From assembly GCA_949742895.1 (NCBI GenBank), contig CATJRT010000358.1, positions 1-6,033 on the forward strand: a stretch of DNA of 6,033 nucleotides, read 5' to 3'. The notes beneath the pieces are model-generated. The model was not told where the DNA came from. It saw only the letters and a program-made list of their open reading frames with translations, and did no database searches. The DNA is from an uncultured Eubacteriales bacterium. GTDB taxonomy: Bacteria; Bacillota_A; Clostridia; Oscillospirales; Oscillospiraceae. This document shows, in pieces, positions 1-4,969 of the stretch (positions within the stretch are counted from its first letter, which is position 1; each line of letters starts with the position of its first letter). The position numbers and the translations under genes are program-made.

Positions 1-2681
1 GCACCGACGGCGGCAACTTCGACCCCGACGGCACCCTGACCCGCGCGCAGGCCGCCAAGATCATCACCTACATGCTGCTGGGCAAGGAGGTCGCCGACAG
101 CCTGCCCAACACCGGCTCCAAGTTCACCGACTGCCCCGATGGCCGCTGGTATGTTGGCTCCGTCAACTACCTGACCGACCTGGGCATCGTGGCCGGCCGC
201 AGCGAGACCATCTTCGACCCCAACAAGACCGTCAACGGCTATGAGTTCGCCAAGATGCTGCTGGGCGCTCTGGGCTACGACTCCAAGACCGAGAAGTTCG
301 AGGGCGATTCCGGCTGGTCCCTGAACATCGCCACCCTGGCCCGCCGCGCCGGTCTGAACGAGGACCTGGCCGTCAGCGTCATCAGCACCGCTCCCCTGAC
401 CCGTGAGCAGGCCGCCAAGCTGTCCTTCAACACCCTGAAGGCTACCATGGTGTACTATGAGGGCGGCGTGTCCGTGGGCGACGTGACCGTCAACCCCACC
501 CGCAAGGAAGTGTCCAACGCTGCCAGCAACCACTATGATACGACTGCTGCTGGCGACACCCTCATGCAGTTCTGCGAGCAGTACTTCCCCGAGCTGAAGT
601 ACCAGGCTTATGCTGAGGCCGACGACTTTGGCCACACCCCCGACGGCCGCTGGATGAACGGCAGGACCCCCGCTTATGTCAACCTGGCCGATCCCACCCT
701 GGTGCTCACCGACGCGGTGTCCGAGGCCGACCTGATCAAGAAGCTGCCCAAGGGCGCTGCCCTCAAGAACAATAGCGTGACCCCGAAGAAGAACGGCGCT
801 GACGACACCGCCGTTACCACCATGGCCGGGCTGGCCGCCCTGACCGGGAACGGCAAGAAGGTGGAGATCTATGTCAATGGCGACAACAAGATCGATGCCA
901 TCATCACCACCGTGTACACGGTTGAGAGCGTGAAGAACATCGTCGAGAAGAACGGCGAGACCACCTACACCTTCTCTTCCACCGGCGGCTCCTACAAGAA
1001 CAACGAGGACGCCACCAATGCCGTCGTGTCCGGCACTGTGGCCAAGGGCGACGTGGTGACTACCGTCAAGATCGGCGACAAGATCTATGTGTATGCCACC
1101 GATAAGTTTACCGGCAACCAGACCGCCAAGAAAGGCAACACCGTCACCATCGGCGGCGCTGAGTATGTGATCGCCACCGGCGTGAACGGCGTGAACGCTG
1201 GCGCGTTCACCAACAGCAAGGACGAGGCCAACTACTGGGCCGACATGAACGGCTACCTGGTCAAGGTGGACGGCATCACGACCCAGGTGGACATCAACTA
1301 TGCCCTGATTACCCGCGCCATCGTTGGCTCCTCCACCCCCAGCCTGGACAACCCCACCAGCTACACCATGAACGTCCGCGCCGTGCTGGATAATGGCGAC
1401 GTGATGGACGCCACCCTGAAGATCAGGGTCGCCACTACTGCTGAGGCCAACGAGTTGAGCGTCAGTGAGGGCGATATTCTCTGTGGCAACGTGAAGGTGG
1501 CTGATAAGGACACTGTGACCGAGGCTGGTGTGAATGGTCTCCTCGCGGGCAAAATGTTCGGCTACTACATCAAGGACGGCAAGATGGTCCTGGATAAGGT
1601 CGACTTCAACGCCAGCATCACGAAGGACAGCGTCTACGGCTTCTATATGGCTGACGATTATGACGGCGCGACCTCTCATAATGGCGCGAATAAGTCCGGC
1701 GCAAGTGGCCCCGACCAGACCAACATCAAGGCTCTGTTCAACTCCAAGACCGTGTTCGTCCTCTATACCATCGACGGCACGAAGGTCACCGCCAAGGCCG
1801 TCACCGGCACCGCTGGCCTGAGCATCGATGATACTGACGGCGGTCTGGCCATCATCACCGCCAACAGCGGCACCCAGGGCACCGCTTCCGTGGTGTTCCT
1901 GCAGGACAACACTGTGGCCCCCACTGTGGACTATGTCTACATTGACAAGGCCACCGAGTCCAACGTGCTGCACGGCGACAAGGACGTGTACGCCTACACC
2001 GGCATCGCGGCTGACGGCGGCTCCGACACCTACTACACCTCCGACAAGACCCAACTGACCAAGTCCGGCCTGTATGTGTACGACGGTGACAAGGTCATCG
2101 GTGCTGCGAAGGTCAAAGAGGACGCCACTGTTGCTGCTGGCACCCCCGCCGCCGGCGACTTCAAGCGGCTCGAGAATGCCCAGACCAACGATGACCTGAT
2201 TCTGGTCGGCGACGCTTGGGTTCGCACCACCGCCGATACTCAGACCTACCTCGCCAGTGGCGTGGAGTCCGTGGCCGGCAGCAACTGCTTCGTGGTCATG
2301 AAGGACGCCAACACCGTCGCCGCGATCTTCGCTTACGCGACCTACGAGGCTCCCAAGGCCGCTATCGAGGCCAATATTCCCGCCAGCGCGCAGATTGCGA
2401 ACAATGAAAATACGGCTGAGATCAACGTGACCGGCATTACCGCTGGTGCGACCTACACGATTACCGCCGTGGGCAAGACCAGTGCTGACAAGGCTGCGGT
2501 GACTGCTGCGGTTGAGGGTGCCAAGATTACATTTACCCGCGTGGATGGTGCGCCCGAGAGCTCTGCTGGAGACAAAACGGTTACCTTTGTTGTTACAGTA
2601 ACTCCCACTGACGACAGCGCTGACGATTACAGCGCTAAGACCGGAGAGGTTACTATCACTCTGGAGGCGGCTAACGCCTAA
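1..2681 (+). CDS. S-layer homology (SLH) domain surface protein, 5'-truncated by window edge
   Basis: The reading frame is open from base 3, before the first ATG at 72, so this is the 3' end of a longer gene; 892 codons are visible. Bases 3-92 encode the end of one SLH repeat (FDPDGTLTRAQAAKI). Bases 123-281 encode a second (FTDCPDGRWYVGSVNYLTDLG, then FDPNKTVNGYEFAKM), with the usual TRAE-like signature changed to VNGYEFA. About 315-467 holds a degenerate third ending in LTREQAAKL and MVYYEGG. SLH repeats normally bind secondary cell-wall polymer, so the protein should sit outside the cell, with its signal peptide upstream of the window. The remaining ~700 residues are rich in T, G, A, D, V and N, poor in cysteine, and look like beta-rich surface domains; I recognise no enzyme. 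No C-terminal sorting signal or membrane segment is visible. Most of the gene uses almost only C/G-ending codons, as in highly expressed genes; the last ~95 codons do not. Whether it is the main S-layer protein or another wall protein is unknown. Confidence 0.93.
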   Translation, partial: TDGGNFDPDGTLTRAQAAKIITYMLLGKEVADSLPNTGSKFTDCPDGRWYVGSVNYLTDLGIVAGRSETIFDPNKTVNGYEFAKMLLGALGYDSKTEKFEGDSGWSLNIATLARRAGLNEDLAVSVISTAPLTREQAAKLSFNTLKATMVYYEGGVSVGDVTVNPTRKEVSNAASNHYDTTAAGDTLMQFCEQYFPELKYQAYAEADDFGHTPDGRWMNGRTPAYVNLADPTLVLTDAVSEADLIKKLPKGAALKNNSVTPKKNGADDTAVTTMAGLAALTGNGKKVEIYVNGDNKIDAIITTVYTVESVKNIVEKNGETTYTFSSTGGSYKNNEDATNAVVSGTVAKGDVVTTVKIGDKIYVYATDKFTGNQTAKKGNTVTIGGAEYVIATGVNGVNAGAFTNSKDEANYWADMNGYLVKVDGITTQVDINYALITRAIVGSSTPSLDNPTSYTMNVRAVLDNGDVMDATLKIRVATTAEANELSVSEGDILCGNVKVADKDTVTEAGVNGLLAGKMFGYYIKDGKMVLDKVDFNASITKDSVYGFYMADDYDGATSHNGANKSGASGPDQTNIKALFNSKTVFVLYTIDGTKVTAKAVTGTAGLSIDDTDGGLAIITANSGTQGTASVVFLQDNTVAPTVDYVYIDKATESNVLHGDKDVYAYTGIAADGGSDTYYTSDKTQLTKSGLYVYDGDKVIGAAKVKEDATVAAGTPAAGDFKRLENAQTNDDLILVGDAWVRTTADTQTYLASGVESVAGSNCFVVMKDANTVAAIFAYATYEAPKAAIEANIPASAQIANNENTAEINVTGITAGATYTITAVGKTSADKAAVTAAVEGAKITFTRVDGAPESSAGDKTVTFVVTVTPTDDSADDYSAKTGEVTITLEAANA

Positions 2682-2701
2682 GCAAACCCTTTGGGACACA
2701 A

Positions 2702-2731
2702 AAAAGCCCCCCTCTTTCGAGGGGGGCTTTT
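2702..2731. terminator. Bidirectional rho-independent terminator
   Basis: A perfect 10-bp stem (AGCCCCCCTC at 2705-2714 with GAGGGGGGCT at 2719-2728) closes a TTTC loop and is flanked by A's on the left and T's on the right. The structure therefore has a U-tract when read from either strand. It lies 20 bp after the SLH gene stop and 13 bp beyond the stop of the convergent minus-strand gene, so it can serve both. Confidence 0.9.
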
Positions 2732-2744
2732 CCCTTGCCCGGTT

Positions 2745-3167
2745 TCAGATGAGCGCCGCATAGTAGTACACTGTGTTCGGGTAATTAAGCTGGTGGCTGG
2801 AGCTGTCCTTGCTGTACCAGCGCACGCCCTTGTCCGTCCAGATCAGGTCGATATAGAAGTTGTTAAAATTTTCCCGGTAGAGGAGGCTGCGCTTCGCCCC
2901 CCGGATCAGCACCTGGGGATTGGAAGCGTCCCCCCCGCCGACAAGGATGACAGTAGGCGGACGCTCCGCATCCGGGAATTCCAGGACGTTGGGGTGGTCC
3001 TCGCCGTACCCCCCGGCCCCGGTGTAGGTGCCGGAGACGAGGCGGACCCGTAAGGACAGGTCCGTCAAGACCGCCTCTGCCTTCTCCATGTTCTGGTTCA
3101 GTGGCTCCGCCGAGAAATCGTCGGCCCCTTCGATGAGATTGAACTGGTATTTTTCTGTTTGCTGCAT
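2745..3167 (-). CDS. Hypothetical protein, 140 aa, phage tail-like features
   Basis: This is a complete ORF on the minus strand. Its start is supported by GGGAGGG (plus-strand 3176-3182) 8 nt upstream of the ATG. The protein opens with YQFNLIEGADDFSAEPLNQN (residues 7-26), followed by a short helical stretch. A Gly-rich GTYTGAGGYG segment (46-55) leads into predicted beta strands (TVILVGGG, 72-79; NFYIDLIWTD, 103-112) and an aromatic tail (NTVYYYAALI). From memory, N-termini of the type FNLIE..D.FS..PLN.N and GTYTG-like segments recur in small tail-fibre or appendage proteins of clostridial prophages, but I cannot confirm the family here. No other phage gene lies in the window, so it may be a remnant or a stand-alone accessory gene. 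It has no signal peptide or membrane helix. It converges on the SLH gene and shares its terminator. No convincing promoter is visible directly upstream; the leader holds the GTTTC repeats and a hairpin over the ribosome binding site. Confidence 0.65.
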   Translation of the reverse strand: MQQTEKYQFNLIEGADDFSAEPLNQNMEKAEAVLTDLSLRVRLVSGTYTGAGGYGEDHPNVLEFPDAERPPTVILVGGGDASNPQVLIRGAKRSLLYRENFNNFYIDLIWTDKGVRWYSKDSSSHQLNYPNTVYYYAALI

Positions 3168-3171
3168 AATT

Positions 3172-3197
3172 TTATCCCTCCCAAAGGGGAGGGATAA
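3172..3197 (-). promoter_or_regulatory. Hairpin sequestering the ribosome binding site of the 140-aa gene
   Basis: A perfect 11-bp inverted repeat (TTATCCCTCCC at 3172-3182, GGGAGGGATAA at 3187-3197, 4-nt loop) lies 4 bp upstream of the minus-strand ATG. In the mRNA the downstream arm is GGGAGGGATAA, which contains the whole Shine-Dalgarno sequence, so the stem would block ribosome access. No U-tract follows on either strand, so it does not look like a terminator. The structure is seen in the sequence; its role in translation is inferred. Confidence 0.55.
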
Positions 3198-3211
3198 CGG
3201 CGCGGATGTTG

Positions 3212-3282
3212 CCTGTTTCAGGGAAACCCGTTTCAGGAAACCCGTTTCAGGAAACCCGTTTCAGTGAAACCTGTTTCGGGAA
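3212..3282. repeat. Tandem GTTTC/GAAAC repeat array, about five units of 14-15 bp
   Basis: Four full units and one partial follow head to tail: 3212-3226, 3227-3240, 3241-3254, 3255-3269 and 3270-3282. The consensus is CCCGTTTCAGGAAA. The two central units are identical; the outer ones differ by one or two bases or by a 1-bp insertion. Each unit contains GTTTC and GAAAC arms 2-3 bp apart, so it is also an imperfect palindrome. The array ends 4 bp before a perfect -35 box and lies in the leader of the opposite gene. This suggests a multi-site protein-binding operator, although simple repeat expansion is possible. Confidence 0.75.
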
Positions 3283-3286
3283 CGCA

Positions 3287-3315
3287 TTGACAAAGCGGCC
3301 CGCCGGGGGTATAAT
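3287..3315 (+). promoter_or_regulatory. Perfect sigma-A (sigma-70) consensus promoter
   Basis: TTGACA at 3287-3292 and TATAAT at 3310-3315 are separated by exactly 17 bp, so both hexamers and the spacing are ideal. Transcription should start near 3322 and run right. No plus-strand gene with a credible start follows before 3836, and several hairpins lie between. The likely product is therefore a small RNA or a long leader. The GTTTC repeat array directly upstream is placed to control it. Confidence 0.8.
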
Positions 3316-3321
3316 AAGGAC

Positions 3322-3430
3322 GTAAAAGGGCCTCGCAAGCGCGTTCCCGGGCAAGCGGTTGGCTCAACACAAGGTATAGGTTAATTCAGCAAAGAACAAC
3401 CGTCACTTGGCAGAGTGGCGGTTGTCCCAT
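3322..3430 (+). ncRNA. Candidate small RNA, antisense to the 3' end of a minus-strand peptide gene
   Basis: This call rests on a perfect promoter just upstream and a hairpin (3396-3425) just before a CCCATTTT stretch. The ~110 nt between them have no ATG and no coding character. The RNA would overlap the last codons, stop and terminator hairpin of the minus-strand peptide ORF at 3403-3486. The 3' end is uncertain because the T-run is short and separated from the stem. I recognise no known RNA family. Confidence 0.35.
3396..3425. terminator. Hairpin over the peptide stop codon, possible terminator on both strands
   Basis: ACAACCGTCAC (3396-3406) pairs with GTGGCGGTTGT (3415-3425) around an 8-nt loop. 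On the plus strand the 11-bp stem is complete with one G-U pair and is followed by CCCATTTT. On the minus strand one pair becomes an A-C mismatch, but a UCUUU run follows immediately. It can end the plus-strand small RNA, the minus-strand peptide transcript, or both. Neither tail is a classic long U-tract. Confidence 0.5.
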
Positions 3431-3486
3431 TTTAACCGTACCGTTACGGTAATACCGAAAACGTGAAAGGTCAATGTAATGGGCAT
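3403..3486 (-). CDS. Small hydrophobic peptide, 27 aa
   Basis: An ATG at 3484-3486 (minus strand) is preceded by AAGGGGGTG with 5 nt spacing, one base from the ideal AAGGAGGTG. The peptide has a mostly hydrophobic, Thr-rich core (ITLTFHVFGITVTV) and a basic, polar end (RLKWDNRHSAK), then TGA. The frame stays open upstream, so 47-aa (ATG at 3544-3546) and 41-aa (ATG at 3526-3528) forms are possible, but those starts have poor Shine-Dalgarno sites. The stop lies inside the hairpin at 3396-3425. A good minus-strand promoter (3667-3695) sits about 180 bp upstream, with a structured leader between. A short hydrophobic segment plus charged tail resembles type I toxins or other membrane-active peptides, but I assign no function. 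From memory, similar short ORFs recur in gut Clostridia; this is unverified. Confidence 0.5.
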   Translation of the reverse strand: MPITLTFHVFGITVTVRLKWDNRHSAK

Positions 3487-3660
3487 ATACACACCCCCTT
3501 TCGGGTGGGTGTAGCCAACCGCCTGCATCGTCGGCGCGAGCTTCATATCCCTCGCTTCCGCCTTACGGCGAAAGCTCGTTCATTCCGCTGTGCCTCCTCT
3601 CCCCACAAAGCCGTTGGCCTTGCGGGGACCCCTTGTACCGGGCCCGCGCTGGCGGGACCC
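3487..3660 (-). promoter_or_regulatory. Structured 5' leader of the small-peptide transcript
   Basis: Read on the minus strand, this region folds into successive stems. One is a 12-bp stem with a 3-nt loop (3601-3627), complete only when G-U pairs are allowed. Another is a 9-bp stem capped by a GUAA tetraloop (3554-3575). A third, at 3491-3512, has a downstream arm holding the GGGGGTG Shine-Dalgarno of the 27-aa peptide. On the plus strand the first two have A-C mismatches where the minus strand has G-U pairs, which favours a minus-strand RNA. Between the stems, AGGAGG (plus 3593-3598) precedes an ATG at 3581-3583 opening a six-residue ORF, MNELSP, whose stop (3563-3565) lies in the tetraloop. 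This may be a leader peptide. No known riboswitch class is recognised. Confidence 0.45.
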
Positions 3661-3665
3661 GGTAC
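3635..3665. repeat. Long inverted repeat overlapping the minus-strand start site
   Basis: GTACCGGG (3635-3642) pairs with CCCGGTAC (3658-3665). Inside it CCCGC (3643-3647) pairs with GCGGG (3652-3656), giving a 13-bp stem with a single bulged base. It lies directly downstream of the minus-strand -10 box and spans the expected start site near 3660. It could be an operator or the first hairpin of that transcript. On the plus strand TATTTTACCATTTT follows, so weak termination of rightward transcription is also possible. Confidence 0.6.
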
Positions 3666-3666
3666 T

Positions 3667-3695
3667 ATTTTACCATTTTCGACATGGGAAGTCAA
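3667..3695 (-). promoter_or_regulatory. Sigma-A promoter for the small-peptide unit
   Basis: On the minus strand TTGACT (plus 3690-3695) and TAAAAT (plus 3667-3672) are separated by 17 bp, each one base from consensus. The expected start is near 3660, reading left through the structured leader to the 27-aa peptide. It faces the plus-strand promoter at 3287-3315, so the two transcripts converge. Confidence 0.65.
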
Positions 3696-3701
3696 CGTTG
3701 C

Positions 3702-3723
3702 ACCGCTTGACTTTGCAAGCGGT
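3702..3723. repeat. 8-bp inverted repeat with 6-bp spacer, operator-like
   Basis: ACCGCTTG (3702-3709) and CAAGCGGT (3716-3723) are perfect inverse copies. The repeat lies between the leftward promoter (3667-3695) and the rightward metallochaperone promoter. It includes a TTGACT hexamer at 3707-3712, with GATATT 17 bp further on as a weak second promoter candidate. The dyad is plain; binding by a regulator is inferred. Confidence 0.45.
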
Positions 3724-3728
3724 CCATG

Positions 3729-3759
3729 AGATATTCCCCGCCTCCGGCGGGGAATATCT
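3729..3759. repeat. 14-bp perfect palindrome upstream of the metallochaperone promoter
   Basis: AGATATTCCCCGCC (3729-3742) and GGCGGGGAATATCT (3746-3759) are perfect inverse copies around TCC. The right arm ends 13 bp before the -35 box of the next operon. No U-tract follows, so a terminator is unlikely. It may be an operator for a metal-responsive or other regulator, or a hairpin insulating the operon from upstream transcription. It does not match the Firmicutes Zur box I remember. Confidence 0.6.
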
Positions 3760-3772
3760 ATGCTGTGATGGC

Positions 3773-3801
3773 TTGACTTTGGGCCGCTCCGGCGGTAAAA
3801 T
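3773..3801 (+). promoter_or_regulatory. Sigma-A promoter of the COG0523 GTPase operon
   Basis: TTGACT (3773-3778) and TAAAAT (3796-3801) are separated by 17 bp. The start site should be near 3808, giving a leader of about 28 nt before the ATG at 3836. The hexamers are identical to those of the divergent minus-strand promoter at 3667-3695. The sequence GCTTGACTTTG around the -35 box is repeated 66 bp upstream (3705-3715). Confidence 0.75.
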
Positions 3802-3835
3802 ATAGCAAATCAAATGTAAAGGAAATGATCCGACT

Positions 3836-4957
3836 ATGGCAAAAATCGACATTGTGTCCGGGTTTTTAGGAGCGGGCAAGACCACCCTCATCAAGAAGCT
3901 GCTGGCGGAGGCGTATCCCGGCGAGAAGCTGGTGCTGATTGAGAACGAGTTTGGAGAGATCAGCGTGGACGGCGGTTTTTTGAAGGAAGCGGGGGTGCAG
4001 ATTTCGGAGATGAGCTCGGGCTGCATCTGCTGCTCCCTGGTGGGGGACTTTGGCCGCGCACTGAAGGAGGTGGAGGAGCAGTTCCACCCCGACCGCATCC
4101 TTATTGAGCCGTCCGGCGTGGGCAAGCTGTCTGATGTGGTGGCGGCGGTGGAGAAGGCCGGGGCGGAGGTCCCGGCGCTGGGGTTGAACAGCTTTGTCAC
4201 CGTGGTGGACGGCGCCCGGGTGAAGGTGTATATGAAAAACTTCGGCGAGTTTTACAACGACCAGGTGAAGAGCGCGGGGACGATCATCATCTCCCGCACC
4301 CAGAAGCTGAGCCAGGACAAGCTGGAGTCTGCGGTGGCGCTGCTGCGGGAGAAGAACCCCACGGCGGCGATTCTCACCACACCATGGGACGAGCTGGACG
4401 GCAAGACCATCCTGTCCGCCATTGAAAAGACCTCTCTGGAGGAGGAGCTGCTGGAGCGCATCCGTGCGGAGCACGAAGAGCATGAGCACCACCATCATGA
4501 GCATGACGGGCATGAGCACCACCATCACGAGCATGACGGGCATGAGCACCATCATCACGAGCATGACGGGCATGAGCACCATCATCACGGCCATGATGAA
4601 CATGAGCACCATGACCATGACCATGACCATGACCACGGCGAGGGCTGCACCTGCGGCTGTCACGATCATGATCACCACCACGCCGACGAGGTGTTCACGA
4701 GCTGGGGCCGGGAGACGGTAAAGCCTTTCAGCAAGGAGCTGCTTGAGCACATCCTGGCGGAGCTGGACTTGGGCGAGTGCGGGGCGATCCTCCGGGCCAA
4801 GGGCATCGTGCCCGACGGACAGGGCGCATGGCTGCACTTTGACTATGTGCCCGAGGAGCATGAGGTGCGCACCGGTCCGGCAGACTACACGGGCCGTCTG
4901 TGCGTCATCGGCGCGGACCTGAAAGAGGAGAAGCTGGCGACCCTGTTTGGGCTGTAA
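3836..4957 (+). CDS. COG0523-family (CobW/ZNG1-like) GTPase metallochaperone with His-rich insert
   Basis: This 373-aa cytosolic GTPase belongs to the G3E/COG0523 family, whose members load or insert metal cofactors (zinc in YciC/ZagA and ZNG1 types, cobalt in CobW). Visible motifs are the P-loop GFLGAGKTT (9-17), ENEFGE (36-41), the diagnostic metal site CICC (63-66) and a Walker B-like ILIEPSG (88-94). The guanine-specificity motif is SRTQ (153-156) instead of NKxD. Residues 213-283 are extremely rich in His, with Asp and Glu, and contain four 10-residue repeats of the form HEHHHHEHDG. These are followed by HDHDHDHDH and a CTCGC cluster (271-275). A CobW C-terminal-like domain follows (about 287-373). 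The start is fixed by the P-loop distance typical of the family; AAAGGA lies about 12 nt upstream, a rather long spacing. The gene is followed after 12 bp by a second GTPase. Zinc is the likeliest metal from the family and the His tract, but nickel or cobalt cannot be excluded. Confidence 0.93.
   Translation: MAKIDIVSGFLGAGKTTLIKKLLAEAYPGEKLVLIENEFGEISVDGGFLKEAGVQISEMSSGCICCSLVGDFGRALKEVEEQFHPDRILIEPSGVGKLSDVVAAVEKAGAEVPALGLNSFVTVVDGARVKVYMKNFGEFYNDQVKSAGTIIISRTQKLSQDKLESAVALLREKNPTAAILTTPWDELDGKTILSAIEKTSLEEELLERIRAEHEEHEHHHHEHDGHEHHHHEHDGHEHHHHEHDGHEHHHHGHDEHEHHDHDHDHDHGEGCTCGCHDHDHHHADEVFTSWGRETVKPFSKELLEHILAELDLGECGAILRAKGIVPDGQGAWLHFDYVPEEHEVRTGPADYTGRLCVIGADLKEEKLATLFGL
4481..4600 (+). 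repeat. 30-bp in-frame tandem repeat encoding the His-rich tract
   Basis: Four 30-bp units (4481-4510, 4511-4540, 4541-4570, 4571-4600) encode HEHHHHEHDG three times and a variant ending HGHDE. The DNA units are nearly identical, differing mostly at third positions (CAC/CAT). This points to recent duplication or continuing copy-number change. A shorter CATGAC-type repeat continues to about 4632. Confidence 0.9.
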
Positions 4958-4969
4958 GAGGGGCGGGCC

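Noticed and set aside
3255..3270. Resemblance of GTTTCAGTGAAAC to the ParB site parS (TGTTTCACGTGAAACA)
   Set aside because: One central base is missing, which changes the arm spacing, and the neighbouring units match even less well. The match follows from the shared GTTTC/GAAAC arms.
3212..3282. Tandem repeats as a CRISPR array
   Set aside because: Units of 14-15 bp abut each other with no unique spacers and no cas genes nearby.
3396..3665. Group II intron or riboswitch fragment
   Set aside because: The tetraloop stem lacks the conserved catalytic triad and bulge of intron domain V. No conserved core of a riboswitch class I know is present, and no tRNA or rRNA was found in the window.
3352..3709. 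CAAGCGGT (3352-3359) and its inverse ACCGCTTG (3702-3709) as terminal inverted repeats of a mobile element
   Set aside because: An 8-bp match within 350 bp is expected by chance. There is no transposase, no target-site duplication was found, and the homology does not extend beyond 8 bp.
3463..3729. Plus-strand ORF of 88 aa starting with GTG
   Set aside because: It has no good ribosome binding site, is rich in Arg, His and Pro, and runs antisense to the structured minus-strand leader. It looks like a shadow of that element.
3866..4861. Long minus-strand ORF (331 aa) opposite the first GTPase
   Set aside because: It is a mirror of the GC-rich coding strand and the His repeats (it encodes VMVMVMVLM-type runs), and its reverse-strand frame has no family motif.
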